From NCBI GenBank assembly GCA_028282885.1, contig JANQGX010000058.1:132078-196077 (forward strand): 64,000 nucleotides of DNA, given 5' to 3'. Shown here piece by piece: positions 31,695 to 40,966 of this stretch; position 1 is the first letter of the stretch, and every line of letters begins with the position of its first letter. Source of the stretch: SAR324 cluster bacterium. Lineage in GTDB: Bacteria > SAR324 > XYD2-FULL-50-16. The notes beneath the pieces are model-generated. The model ran no database searches. It worked only from the letters and a program-made list of their open reading frames with translations, and was not told the origin of the DNA. The position numbers were made by a program, and so were the translations under genes.

Positions 31695-33668
31695 GTGGGA
31701 ATTGCTGCTGATATCGCCATTATTATTGTGGCCGCCCTGGTAGGAGGGTCAATAGCTCAATTTTTCAAGCAACCGCTTATCCTGGGATATATTCTCGCCG
31801 GTTTCTTGGTCGGGCCTCATACTGTAGGAATCACTATCACGGAGATTCACGATATTGAGCTTCTTGCCGAAATCGGGGTCGCCCTGCTGCTGTTTGCACT
31901 GGGGATCGAATTTTCTTTTAGTGAGTTGCGTCCTGTTCGCTGGGTTGCCCTTTTAGGAACACCTATTCAAATAATGCTGACCATTGGCTATGGTTTTCTG
32001 GCAGCACGATTCCTGGGCTGGAGCTTGTCATCGTCCATTTGGATAGGAGCCCTGGTTTCGATCTCAAGCACCATGGTCGTATTAAAGACTTTGATGAATC
32101 GGGGGCTTCTGGGGTCTTTGTCCAGTCGTGTAATGATAGGAATGTTGATTGTTCAGGATTTGGCTGTTATACCGATGATGATCATACTGCCGCTTCTGGG
32201 GGATCTGGACAGCGGTCTACCGTTTCTGGGGTTTGCCATACTAAAGGCGGTTGGGTTCATCCTGGTGATGGTTATAGCGGGCACAAGGGTCATTCCCTTT
32301 GTTATGAAATTTGTCGCGAAATGGAACTCAAGAGAGCTATTCCTGCTGTCCACCACTGCCCTGGCTCTTGGGGTTGGATATGCGACTTATCTGGTCGGAC
32401 TGTCATTTGCGTTTGGCGCGTTTGTGGCCGGAATGGTGATCAGCGAATCCGAATATAATCATCAGGCATTGAGCGATATTGTCCCTCTGCGGGATATTTT
32501 CGGTATGCTGTTTTTTGCTTCAGTCGGTATGTTGATTGATCCGGCTTTTGTTTTTGAAAATCTGGGTACCGTTATCCGGTTTGTAGCTTTGATCGTCGTT
32601 GGCAAGCTTTTGATTTTCGGCACCCTGGTCAGATTTTTCGGGTACTACAATATCGTTCCTATTGCCGTTGGCCTTGGGCTGTCACAAATCGGAGAGTTTT
32701 CTTTTGTATTGGCTCGCGTGGGACTGTCAACCAACTCAATTGATGAAGATCTCTATGCCTTCATTTTGTCTTCTTCAGTAATAACCATGATCCTCACCCC
32801 TTTTCTGACATCGCTGGCGGCGCCGATTTACAAGCTGAGAAAGAAAATGTTCAGGCATGAACCGGTTCAGACCATCAATATACCAGAATCCGGGTTACGA
32901 AATCATGTTGTTATTGCCGGTGGAGGCAGGGTGGGGGAAAACATCGCCAAGGCCCTTCATCACCTCAATGTTCCTTTTTTGCTTATAGAACTGGATTCTC
33001 ACCGTATTGATCACCTGAAACAGACCGGTTACCCCGTTGTTTTTGGTGACGCCAGTCAACCAATTGTAATGGAAGCTGCATCAATCGAACACTCAAGGTT
33101 GCTGTTGGTTACCACTCCGGATGTTATAGCCACCCAGACCATTGCCAGGTTCTGTAAAAATATTCATTCCGAGTTGTGCATTATTGCCAGATGTGGGGAA
33201 GAGGACCAGATGAAAACCCTGCATGATCAGGGAGTGGACGAGGTGGTGTTACCCGAATTTGAAGCCGGGCTTGAAATCACCCGGCAGGCCTTCCAACGCC
33301 TGGGAGTTCCTCCAATGAAGATTCTGCAGTTTGCCAATCAACTTCGACATGGGGTTTATGAGCCGGACAGGGTGACAGGGGAGGAGTACAGAATGCTGTC
33401 CCACTTGCGAAGGGCTTCCGACTTGTTGGAATTATCGTGGGTTCTAATATCCGAAGAAAGTCCCCTGGTCGGTCAAACAGTCAAAACCATGGAAATCAGG
33501 AAGAAATTTGGGATTTCGGTCGTCGGGGTTATCAATAAGCGGGAAGTGTTGCCTAACCCGAGCCCTGATTTTTGTTTTGCGCCAAAAGATATGTTGGCTG
33601 TCATGGGCAATCCGCAGCAATTATCATCTTTTCAGGAGTTTGTTAATCCTGGTGAACTGCTGGCATAG
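31695..33668 (+). CDS. KefB-type monovalent cation:proton antiporter with TrkA domains
   Basis: 657 residues: an N-terminal CPA2 antiporter domain of about 12 helices (residues 1-385; ILGYILAGFLVGPHTVGI, ALLLFALGIEFSFSEL), a TrkA-N/RCK nucleotide-binding domain (VVIAGGGRVGENIAKALHHL, near residue 405) and a TrkA-C domain at the end (ESPLVGQTVKTMEIRKKFGI). Such proteins release K+ or exchange Na+/H+ under ligand control. Start is GTG 31695 after GAGAGATGAATT. It lies 91 bases after the DUF3124 gene and inside the segment bounded by inverted selC-flank copies. Confidence 0.93.
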   Translation: MGIAADIAIIIVAALVGGSIAQFFKQPLILGYILAGFLVGPHTVGITITEIHDIELLAEIGVALLLFALGIEFSFSELRPVRWVALLGTPIQIMLTIGYGFLAARFLGWSLSSSIWIGALVSISSTMVVLKTLMNRGLLGSLSSRVMIGMLIVQDLAVIPMMIILPLLGDLDSGLPFLGFAILKAVGFILVMVIAGTRVIPFVMKFVAKWNSRELFLLSTTALALGVGYATYLVGLSFAFGAFVAGMVISESEYNHQALSDIVPLRDIFGMLFFASVGMLIDPAFVFENLGTVIRFVALIVVGKLLIFGTLVRFFGYYNIVPIAVGLGLSQIGEFSFVLARVGLSTNSIDEDLYAFILSSSVITMILTPFLTSLAAPIYKLRKKMFRHEPVQTINIPESGLRNHVVIAGGGRVGENIAKALHHLNVPFLLIELDSHRIDHLKQTGYPVVFGDASQPIVMEAASIEHSRLLLVTTPDVIATQTIARFCKNIHSELCIIARCGEEDQMKTLHDQGVDEVVLPEFEAGLEITRQAFQRLGVPPMKILQFANQLRHGVYEPDRVTGEEYRMLSHLRRASDLLELSWVLISEESPLVGQTVKTMEIRKKFGISVVGVINKREVLPNPSPDFCFAPKDMLAVMGNPQQLSSFQEFVNPGELLA

Positions 33669-33671
33669 CGG

Positions 33672-33886
33672 CCTGTTGAATACCAGGGATTTCCAAAGGC
33701 AAAATCCATCAGTTCTTTCCGCTTGGGGTTTTCATAATCATTTGCCGTGGGCATGGTGACAATGGCACCGTCACCTATGTCGTGAAGCATCCGGACGTGC
33801 TCACCGGTCAATTCCTTGATATAGCTGAGCGTTGCGTTAACCTTGAGTGAATCGGGATAAAGGGGCCAGGCTTGCGTTCTTGTATT
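33672..33886 (-). pseudogene. Relic of a 4-hydroxybutyryl-CoA dehydratase / HpaB-family gene (C-terminal part)
   Basis: A minus-strand frame reads AWPLYPDSLKVNATLSYIKE followed by HDIGDGAIVTMPTANDYENP, similar to the conserved C-terminal region (DIaGG-lvT-PSE-DF-NP) of the 4-hydroxyphenylacetate hydroxylase / 4-hydroxybutyryl-CoA dehydratase family. It is cut upstream by a stop near 33918 and downstream runs into the antiporter gene's 3' end. Only about 65 codons remain, so it is a remnant. Identification rests on a short motif. Confidence 0.45.
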
Positions 33887-33922
33887 TTTGAAATCTAACC
33901 CTTGAACCCTTGAGGACTGACG

Positions 33923-34108
33923 ATGCTATCACTAGAAGAAATCAGGGCAGGACATTTGTTGAAGAAGAAAACCCAGGCAGAATTGGCTGAACGAATCGGA
34001 ATCACCCGCTCTCAGCTATCCTCATTTATCAAGTACACCAACAAAACCGTCATTGAGCTAACAAAAATCCTCGGAGAAAACCCCTTCAAGATGCCCCGGC
34101 TGACCTGA
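33923..34108 (+). CDS. Small helix-turn-helix (Xre-like) protein
   Basis: 61 residues containing a helix-turn-helix of the Cro/Xre type (KKKTQAELAERIGITRSQLS). It begins at ATG 33923 with TGAGGAC upstream and ends 15 bases before the selC-flank repeat. It is shorter than a typical Xre regulator, so it may be a complete minimal repressor or the leftover of an antitoxin or element regulator. No toxin gene is adjacent. Confidence 0.55.
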   Translation: MLSLEEIRAGHLLKKKTQAELAERIGITRSQLSSFIKYTNKTVIELTKILGENPFKMPRLT

Positions 34109-34122
34109 AAAACTCAAAAAAT

Positions 34123-34250
34123 CTAAAAAGATGAATGATTAAACAGATGTTGTTTTGGGGTAGTACCGGGGTAGTATTTCAGGTGTATGCTGCTATATAT
34201 GTATATGTTTTTATTGCATTTTTCGGCGGAGGTACGTAGGAATCGAACCT
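34123..34250 (-). repeat. selC 3' end and downstream flank (second copy of the inverted repeat)
   Basis: Reading the minus strand from the T-arm of tRNA-Sec, the sequence runs through an A-rich stretch, then CCCCGGTACTACCCC and ends with CTTTTTAG at 34123. The plus-strand segment 30688-30814 is a diverged copy of all of this. Within it, the near-palindrome GGGGTAGTACCGGGGTAGTA (34157-34176) resembles recombination core/arm sequences (inference). Confidence 0.8.
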
Positions 34251-34322
34251 ACCCAGCACGTTATGCACGCACCGCGCACGGTTTTGAAGACCGGGGAGCC
34301 CACCAGAGACTCATCTACCTCC
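34227..34322 (-). tRNA. selC: tRNA-Sec (anticodon TCA)
   Basis: A 96-base cloverleaf with the features of selenocysteine tRNA: acceptor 5' GGAGGTA pairing 3' TACCTCC, discriminator G, long D-stem (GAGTC/GGCTC with GGTG loop), anticodon loop CTTCAAA giving TCA (reads UGA), a long variable arm, and T-arm GTAGG-TTCGATT-CCTAC. The encoded end is GCCG, so the final A of CCA must be added or edited. It supplies Sec for the UGA-containing genes at 12.9 and 20.0 kb. selA, selB and selD are not in the window. Confidence 0.93.
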
Positions 34323-34366
34323 GAAAGGGAAGGATATCCGTCGAAGTCACATAGTGTCCGACTGCA

Positions 34367-34402
34367 TCTATAACAATAACAACCTACCTACTCTTTCGTC
34401 AA
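34367..34402 (-). promoter_or_regulatory. Possible selC promoter
   Basis: Minus strand: TTGACG (34402-34397) followed by TGTTATAGA, an extended -10-like element (34372-34367) about 45 bases before the tRNA. Spacing between the two is too long (24 bases), while the hexamer at 17-base spacing, TTATTG, is only a moderate -10. The extended -10 alone may suffice. Confidence 0.35.
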
Positions 34403-34441
34403 TTGCTTTGGTTTTGGGGGACAGGATTGCCGGTAACCGGA

Positions 34442-35428
34442 TCAGAAATAGACAAATACTTTAAGGCCTGCTATCTGATCGTTGGGAGCGTTTGCTCCGA
34501 ACACCACCCGTTCCGCGTAAATGCCGACAGACCAGGGGAGCGATACCGAATCCTCCTCCAGCAGATGCATATTCCCCAGGTTCAGAAACAGCTTTGTGGT
34601 ATAAGAGAGGTATCCGTCACCTTGCCTTACTCCATCGATGTCGGTTTCTCCGAAGTTATTCATGCATATTGCCCCGCCCCAGTTTAACCTGTCTTGATTG
34701 AATGAGAGCAGAATTTGCAGATAGAGGTTGTTTTGACGTTTAAGGGTCAATTCTTCACCGTTTTCCGTGGTGACACTTGAGTTTTTTGTATACGTAACTC
34801 CTGCTTCCGTTTTAACGGTCATTTCTACGCCACGGGGATAGGCCAGCCAATTGACATATGCAGACAGCTCCTGGGCACCGCTTCCCAGGGCAATTTTGTC
34901 CTTTTCATTATAATAATAGGGTGCATTGTCTCCATCGACACCGAAACCGAAATGCACTTCCGATTCATCATTATAAACCAGTCTCCAAATCCCCCAGAGT
35001 GCAATATCTCCCAATCCGTTGCTTTCGGCATTTTCCCAGTTCTCTACAAACGAATTTTGTTCGCTGTTGGTGCTATCAGAAACTTTGAGACTGGATTCTC
35101 TTCTGATATCTATATATGGGATTACCAGCATCAGGTTCACCACATCGAACAAGCCGTATTTAAGCTGCAAAATCTGCTTTGATGATTGATATTTAATGCT
35201 GCCTTCAACATCATCTTCATCCATTTGATTTCGATGCAACATGGACTCAAGTATGGTCTTTTTTTCCATACCTGCTGCCATATAATCAGAAGTGGTAATG
35301 GATTGAAAATCATAGGTGGATTGAATCACTCCGGACGGCACAAACTCGATTTCCTGAGCCAGCAATTGAAGGCACGCGACCATGTGAATCAGAATGAGTA
35401 AGATTGTTATTCTTAATTTAGTTATCAT
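34442..35428 (-). CDS. Putative outer-membrane beta-barrel protein
   Basis: 328 residues with signal peptide (ITILLILIHMVACLQLLAQ) and alternating hydrophobic/aromatic strands throughout (GVEMTVKTEAGVTYT, NNLYLQILLSFN, GYLSYTTKLFLNLG), ending in the aromatic C-terminal strand GLKVFVYF expected by the BAM machinery. It resembles transporter-like or phenol-degradation-type barrels in pattern only; no function can be assigned. Confidence 0.7.
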   Translation of the reverse strand: MITKLRITILLILIHMVACLQLLAQEIEFVPSGVIQSTYDFQSITTSDYMAAGMEKKTILESMLHRNQMDEDDVEGSIKYQSSKQILQLKYGLFDVVNLMLVIPYIDIRRESSLKVSDSTNSEQNSFVENWENAESNGLGDIALWGIWRLVYNDESEVHFGFGVDGDNAPYYYNEKDKIALGSGAQELSAYVNWLAYPRGVEMTVKTEAGVTYTKNSSVTTENGEELTLKRQNNLYLQILLSFNQDRLNWGGAICMNNFGETDIDGVRQGDGYLSYTTKLFLNLGNMHLLEEDSVSLPWSVGIYAERVVFGANAPNDQIAGLKVFVYF

Positions 35429-35578
35429 AACCTGTGCAATTTGCTAAATTAGATTGGTTTTAATAGCAATAGACTAATCGTCATGTGGTGACTGCTAATG
35501 ACAGTTTTTCCGGTAGATGTCATCCGGCTTCCTTGCGATTGATCTGGATATTAAACACCAAATTCATGATGGAGTGTT

Positions 35579-36187
35579 TCATTCCGAAATAGTTGAAATC
35601 GCTTTCAATTTGATAAGATCCTGCAGCACAACTTCTATGGGCAATCCCACCACATTATTGTAGGAACCTTTAATGGATTCCACCAGGAAAGTGCCGTTTC
35701 CCTGAATCGAATAGGCTCCCGCTTTATCCAATGGTTCTTCGGAAGCTGCATAAGCTTGAAGTAGTTCATCCGGTAGTGTTTTAAACGTTACCTCCGTTCT
35801 TACGTAATGTCGAATCTTTGTCGAATCAGCAGGGTCCAATATAACATATGCGGTAATCACTTCATGGGTCTTTCCGTTAAGCTTTTTCAACATCGGCAAG
35901 ACACCGTTGCGGTCATTCGGTTTCCCCAGGATTTCACCTTCATAAACCACTATCGTGTCGGCAGCAATAATAACTGAACCATTCAGCTCCTGACAGGAGA
36001 CAGAGCCGGCTTTTTCCTCAGCCATTCTGCTGGCAAACTCAAGAGGTTCTTCACCAGGTTTGGAACTCTCATCAATACCAGCTTTTCTGATTTCAAAATC
36101 AAACTGATACCTTTCCAGGTATGCTTTTCTTCGGGGTGATCCTGATGCCAGTATAATCTTTTTTGTTTGTTTAAATCTCATAAACAC
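35579..36187 (-). CDS. maf: Maf family nucleotide pyrophosphatase
   Basis: 202 residues with the Maf motifs ILASGSPRRKAYLE at the N-terminus, VIIAADTIVV, GKPNDR and EPLDKAGAYSIQGNG. Maf proteins hydrolyse non-canonical or canonical NTPs and are linked to septum control. It is the last gene of the mre/mrd cluster, 35 bases after mrdA. Confidence 0.92.
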   Translation of the reverse strand: MFMRFKQTKKIILASGSPRRKAYLERYQFDFEIRKAGIDESSKPGEEPLEFASRMAEEKAGSVSCQELNGSVIIAADTIVVYEGEILGKPNDRNGVLPMLKKLNGKTHEVITAYVILDPADSTKIRHYVRTEVTFKTLPDELLQAYAASEEPLDKAGAYSIQGNGTFLVESIKGSYNNVVGLPIEVVLQDLIKLKAISTISE

Positions 36188-36222
36188 TCACGCTCTAGCT
36201 CAAAACTGAGGTTTACATTCGT

Positions 36223-38133
36223 TTAAGACAAAACATCCAATTCCATGGAACTGAAATCAAACTCGGGTGGTGGTTCTTCAATTTCGGTAAAATAGTAATC
36301 GATGACTTCCTTTGTCAGCTTTGCTGCATAATTTCCGGCGGTTCCGTGCTCAATCATAAGAACAGATGTGATCAACGGATTTTCAGCAGGTGCAAAAGAG
36401 ACAAACCAGGCATGATCAAAATACTTTTCATCCACTTCACCTTTCTCACGTTTAATTCTGTCTCTGGTTTTATTGCTGATGACCTGGGCGGTTCCCGTCT
36501 TGCCTGCGACTTTGACGATTTTTGATCTGGCACGCCTTCCGGTTCCGTTTGAACTTTGCACATTCTGCGTCATGCCTTCCTTGAGAATGGCGATAGTTTC
36601 GGGATGCAGACCGGTATCTCTTTTAATCACTGCGGTTTCAACAAAACGTGGCTTAGCAATTTTACCATTCTCCAATGTACGTGGTGCATTATCGACAACC
36701 TGTTTGGCAATCCTGGGTTGAATAAACGTACCTCCATTAGCGATCACATTGATATAACCAGCCAACTGAATGGGTGTCACGTTCAGATAGCCCTGACCGA
36801 TGACCACATTGGGAGTATCCCCTTTGAGCCACTCCTGGTTGAAACGTTTCATCTTCCATTCACGATCTGGAACCAGCCCACGGTTTTCTGAAGGCAGGTC
36901 AACACCGGTTGGTTCGCCAAGACCCATTTTGGTCGCGTACTCCTTGATTTTTTCAATCCCCAATTCCATGGCGATTTTATAGAAGAAGATATTGCAGGAA
37001 TTTTCTATTGCACCAACGGCATTCAGTTTCCCATGACCACTTCTTTTCCAGCAGTGCATTCGGTTACGGCCAAGCTTAAAAACGCCTTCACATTTAATCT
37101 CTGTTTCGGGATCAATAATGCCATATTCAAGCCCTGCCGCTGCCACAATCATCTTGAAAGTTGAACCGGGAGGATATACTCCCTTGATGCATTTATTGTT
37201 CAAAACATCGAAGGGGTGGCTACGCAGTTCCTTCCACCGTTTCGTACTCAAGCCCTGGGAGAACTCATTGGGATCAAAAGCCGGCATACTGACCATAGAC
37301 AGAACCTCACCGGTGTGAGGATTCATGACAATAGCGGCGCCTCTTTTGGTCCCCATGATCTTTTCGACTTTCCTCTGCAGATGACTGTTTATCGAGAGAA
37401 TCAAGTCATTGCCGGGCGAGGGGTCTACCTGGTTGGGAAAGGTTCTGATCTCCCGGCCTGTATTGTTCACCTCCACCTGCTTACCGCCGTCGGTACCGAT
37501 CAGAACACGGTTGTACACCGCTTCTACCCCTTCCTGCCCAATAATTTTTGCGGATTTGATTTTCTTTTCCGAGAGTTTTTTCAACTGGGGTTTGGTTATC
37601 TCACTCATATAACCAAAAACATGGGCCCCTGTACTCAACAAAGGATAGTACCTGCGGGGCGAAACCTCTATGGATACACCGGGGAACTCCTCCTGGTAGG
37701 TCTCGATTAAGGCGATCTGTCGAAGCGTAAGATCTTCGTATAGCTGTATCGGGTTAAACTTTGCTGTTCTTCTTTGTGATTCAAAATTCTTCTCAAGGGT
37801 GCGCAGCGGAATTTTCAGTGTGGTCGATGTCTTTCTCAACACCTCTTTTACATCGGGGGCATCCTCCCTAACCAGTGACAGTATGTAGGAAGGGATATTT
37901 TTTGCCAGGATCACCCCATTTCTGTCATAGATAATCCCTCGTGGTGCAGCAATGGACTTGATACGAATTCTATTGCCTTTGGATAGCTCTTTGAATTTCT
38001 TGCCATTTTTGACCTGCAAGTCCCAAAGCCGCCAAATAATAGCAGCGAATGGCACGGCCAGGGTCGACCGGATAATCATCTCTCTCCGGTTGAAGAGTTG
38101 CAGCTCTTCAAACAGCATTGGTTCTTCTTTCAA
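36223..38133 (-). CDS. mrdA: Penicillin-binding protein 2, cell elongation transpeptidase
   Basis: 636 residues: an N-terminal membrane anchor (STLAVPFAAIIWRLWDL), dimerisation domain with RGIIYDRNGVILA, and the transpeptidase domain with SxxK (PPGSTFKMIVAA), SxN (SCN) and KTGTAQ motifs. It crosslinks lateral-wall peptidoglycan with MreBCD. The start TTG 38133 overlaps the mreD stop (TTGA) and has GGAG nine bases upstream. RodA is not adjacent. Confidence 0.95.
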   Translation of the reverse strand: MKEEPMLFEELQLFNRREMIIRSTLAVPFAAIIWRLWDLQVKNGKKFKELSKGNRIRIKSIAAPRGIIYDRNGVILAKNIPSYILSLVREDAPDVKEVLRKTSTTLKIPLRTLEKNFESQRRTAKFNPIQLYEDLTLRQIALIETYQEEFPGVSIEVSPRRYYPLLSTGAHVFGYMSEITKPQLKKLSEKKIKSAKIIGQEGVEAVYNRVLIGTDGGKQVEVNNTGREIRTFPNQVDPSPGNDLILSINSHLQRKVEKIMGTKRGAAIVMNPHTGEVLSMVSMPAFDPNEFSQGLSTKRWKELRSHPFDVLNNKCIKGVYPPGSTFKMIVAAAGLEYGIIDPETEIKCEGVFKLGRNRMHCWKRSGHGKLNAVGAIENSCNIFFYKIAMELGIEKIKEYATKMGLGEPTGVDLPSENRGLVPDREWKMKRFNQEWLKGDTPNVVIGQGYLNVTPIQLAGYINVIANGGTFIQPRIAKQVVDNAPRTLENGKIAKPRFVETAVIKRDTGLHPETIAILKEGMTQNVQSSNGTGRRARSKIVKVAGKTGTAQVISNKTRDRIKREKGEVDEKYFDHAWFVSFAPAENPLITSVLMIEHGTAGNYAAKLTKEVIDYYFTEIEEPPPEFDFSSMELDVLS

Positions 38134-38633
38134 AATTTTCGCTCCGAGAGATGTAATTTATATCGTTTTTCCAGGAAAACCAGTCCCTTCAAAACAGGAA
38201 TCGACAGAATTGCTGTGGGGATTGCCTCAAAAAAGACCACCTTCTGGAATCCACTGGAAAGATAATCAACGGAAAAAAAGGTATTCAGAATAACCAGAAC
38301 CATAGCGTTTAGAAATAACACCAGTATTCCTGAAACCATCGGTAAGGTAATCATTGCTTCCTGATAGATTTTAATAGCGTACCAACGCATAAAGAAAGCA
38401 AGTATGAAGTAGGTCAATCCGAAAATGCCAAAAGGCAGGGTTGAGAAACAATCTGCGGTCAAACCGAACAACAGGGCGATAAAATAACTCTCTTCTCCTC
38501 GCCAATGGAGGCAAAAAATGGTCGCCATCAGAAAAAACAAGCTTGGCTGGAACCAACTGATCAGCGCGAAAACAGTCGTCTCCAGAAGAATCGAGAGAAA
38601 CCAAAATAGAAAACAGACAAAGGCAATCGTCAT
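38130..38633 (-). CDS. mreD: Rod shape-determining protein MreD
   Basis: 167 residues with about five hydrophobic helices (FLFWFLSILLETTVFALISW) and the MreD pattern LFGLTADCFSTLPFGIFGLT. It is an inner-membrane part of the elongasome between mreC (1-base gap) and mrdA (4-base overlap). Confidence 0.9.
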   Translation of the reverse strand: MTIAFVCFLFWFLSILLETTVFALISWFQPSLFFLMATIFCLHWRGEESYFIALLFGLTADCFSTLPFGIFGLTYFILAFFMRWYAIKIYQEAMITLPMVSGILVLFLNAMVLVILNTFFSVDYLSSGFQKVVFFEAIPTAILSIPVLKGLVFLEKRYKLHLSERKF

Positions 38634-38634
38634 G

Positions 38635-39489
38635 CTATTCTGTATCCGTAAACAGCGGTTGGTGGATGCTGTCGACGTTCCTCAAGATAACGGCGACTTC
38701 CTCAATTTTGCTTAAATCTACCGATGGGGTGAGCGTCACGCTCTGAAATAGCCCAAAAGGTTTTTTGTCAATTTTATCGACCTTTCCCACAGGATACCCT
38801 TTTGGAAAAACACCTGCCAGACCTGAAGTAACCACCTGATCATCCTTGAAGAGTTCCAGCCGCCTGGGAATACGCTCAATTGTTATTGTGCCTTCAAGTG
38901 ATCCGTAGAGCATTGCTTTTGTTCTTGTTCTCTGAATCAATACCGGAAATTGCGATCTGGAATCCGTGATAATCTGGACAACGGCCTGGTTTGAGGTAAC
39001 GGATTGAATCTTCCCGATAATGCCCCCCGGTGCCACCACAGCGAAATTGGGCTTTATTCCCTCATCCGATCCCTTATTAATCACGAGTATTTTGAACAGA
39101 GGTTTATCCAACTCGTAAATCACCTCTGCGAACAACTTTAGATTTGGATCCTTCTCTTTAAACTCAAGTGCTTTTCTCAGCTTTTCATAAGAAAGCCGAA
39201 TTTCACGCCATTCGGCGTTCTCTTCCTCTAGCTGCCAGATCCTTTCCCATAATCGTTCATTTTCCTCTCTGACATCAATGAGCCAGATATAGTGCCTCCA
39301 GGCACGACCGATCTGAGTTTCAAAAAAGTGAAATGCGGATTGAAAGGGATAAGCGATGGTATGAACGGTGGCGGTGAACCAGTTTTCGGAGCGGCGTGTG
39401 TCGACCTGAATTGCCAAATAGAGAAGGAAAAACAGGAAAATCAATACAATGGAAATCCGTAGTCGGTTGTTCTTGATGAAACGAAACAT
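38635..39489 (-). CDS. mreC: Rod shape-determining protein MreC
   Basis: 284 residues: one N-terminal membrane helix (ISIVLIFLFFLLYLAIQV), a coiled coil (ENERLWERIWQLEEENAEW), and beta-domains with VVAPGGIIGKIQSV and SGLAGVFPKGYPVGKV typical of MreC. It links MreB filaments to PBP2 in the periplasm. It lies 108 bases after mreB. Confidence 0.95.
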   Translation of the reverse strand: MFRFIKNNRLRISIVLIFLFFLLYLAIQVDTRRSENWFTATVHTIAYPFQSAFHFFETQIGRAWRHYIWLIDVREENERLWERIWQLEEENAEWREIRLSYEKLRKALEFKEKDPNLKLFAEVIYELDKPLFKILVINKGSDEGIKPNFAVVAPGGIIGKIQSVTSNQAVVQIITDSRSQFPVLIQRTRTKAMLYGSLEGTITIERIPRRLELFKDDQVVTSGLAGVFPKGYPVGKVDKIDKKPFGLFQSVTLTPSVDLSKIEEVAVILRNVDSIHQPLFTDTE

Positions 39490-39597
39490 TAAATCTCTGA
39501 GAAAAACCGCGTTTCAGAAAAAAGGTGACAGGATGAGAATCGGAACACCGGCGACCCGGTCCCCCGATCAAATCTGAAAAGCCGATGGAACCGATTA

Positions 39598-40635
39598 TCA
39601 GGATACTGCGATACTCTTCAACAGGTTAATGTTATCCAGCATCGCACCAACCCCCAAGGCTACACAGGAAAGAGGGTCCTCTGCGTAGATAATCGGCAAG
39701 CCGGTTCTTTCTCTTAACAGGACATCCATTCCCTTCAGCAGCGATCCGCCTCCTGCCAGCACAATGCCTTTATCAACGATATCAGCTGCCAGTTCAGGTG
39801 GGGTATCCTCCAGGGCGTTTTTCGTAGCCAGAACGATCTGATCACAAACATCTGCCAGTGATTCCCTTATCTCATCGTTGCTCAGGATCAAGGTCTTGGG
39901 AATTCCGGTCAGAAGGTCTCTTCCTTTGACATCCATGGTCAGGTTTTCATCACCCGGATAGGCGGAGCCGATATTGATCTTGATCTGTTCTGCGGTTCTC
40001 TCTCCGATCAACAGATTGTAGCGTTTTTTGATATACTGGATGATGGTTTCGTCCATGATATCTCCGCCAACTCTGGTCGAATTGCTATAAACAACTCCTG
40101 CCAGGGATATCACAGCGACCTCGGTAGTTCCCCCACCGATATCAATAATCATGTTTCCGTTGGCTTCGGTTATGGGCAACCCCGCACCGATTGCCGCCGC
40201 CATCGGTTCTTCAACCAGATAGACTTCCCGTGCTCCCGCCGATTCAGCCGATTCCTTAACGGCTCTTTTCTCAACCTGTGTAATACCGGAAGGAACACCT
40301 ACAATGACTCTTGGACGAAATTTGATTAGGGAACTGTTTTTTTGAACTTTTTTGATAAAGTGTCTTATCATTTCGGCGGTAACGTCGAAGTTGGCGATGA
40401 CGCCATCCTTCATCGGCCGAATCGCCTGTATTGTTCCGGGGGTTCGACCTAACATCGATTTCGCTTCCTCACCGACTGCCAGTACTTTGGGCTCTCCTCT
40501 CTGATCGTTTTGTACGGCAACAACTGACGGTTCGCGGATGACAATACCCTTCCCCGAGAGGAATACCAGCGTGTTGGCGGTTCCAAGATCAATGGCTATG
40601 TCATTTGAAAAGACTTTTGTTACTAACTCAAGCAT
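39598..40635 (-). CDS. mreB: Rod shape-determining protein MreB
   Basis: 345 residues of actin-like ATPase: DIAIDLGTANTLVF, the PHOSPHATE 2 motif NMIIDIGGGTTEVAVI, VGGDIMDETIIQYI and GIVLAGGGSLLKGMD. It polymerises under the inner membrane and positions wall synthesis. First gene of mreB-mreC-mreD-mrdA-maf. Confidence 0.97.
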   Translation of the reverse strand: MLELVTKVFSNDIAIDLGTANTLVFLSGKGIVIREPSVVAVQNDQRGEPKVLAVGEEAKSMLGRTPGTIQAIRPMKDGVIANFDVTAEMIRHFIKKVQKNSSLIKFRPRVIVGVPSGITQVEKRAVKESAESAGAREVYLVEEPMAAAIGAGLPITEANGNMIIDIGGGTTEVAVISLAGVVYSNSTRVGGDIMDETIIQYIKKRYNLLIGERTAEQIKINIGSAYPGDENLTMDVKGRDLLTGIPKTLILSNDEIRESLADVCDQIVLATKNALEDTPPELAADIVDKGIVLAGGGSLLKGMDVLLRERTGLPIIYAEDPLSCVALGVGAMLDNINLLKSIAVS

Positions 40636-40966
40636 ATTCTTATTTATAACAGGTTAACAAAAAACCGTTTATGGTAAACCGGAGGTCAACGCAGATGACC
40701 TGCTTTTCCGTGTTCAAAGACCGACTTTTTGGTGCTCGATACGCAATCTCTTCACTCAAAAATCAAACACCTTTATACCTGAATCAACTTACCAAATCAA
40801 TCATGCACTTAAAAACTTTGGCTGTAAATTGGTATTTTGGAAAAATCGATGTCACGGTCAAACTTGTCCGATTCAAGTTTATTTCCATCACTTTTTCCTT
40901 CTGATCTCTTCTATTATACAGGTTTATCAGATTTTGCCCTTGGTTCAAAAAAGGGGCGAATGCCTA

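Noticed and set aside
30688..34250. A standard genomic island with direct-repeat att sites at selC
   Set aside because: The two selC-end copies are inverted, not direct, and no integrase lies between them, so a simple integrated island does not fit the present arrangement.
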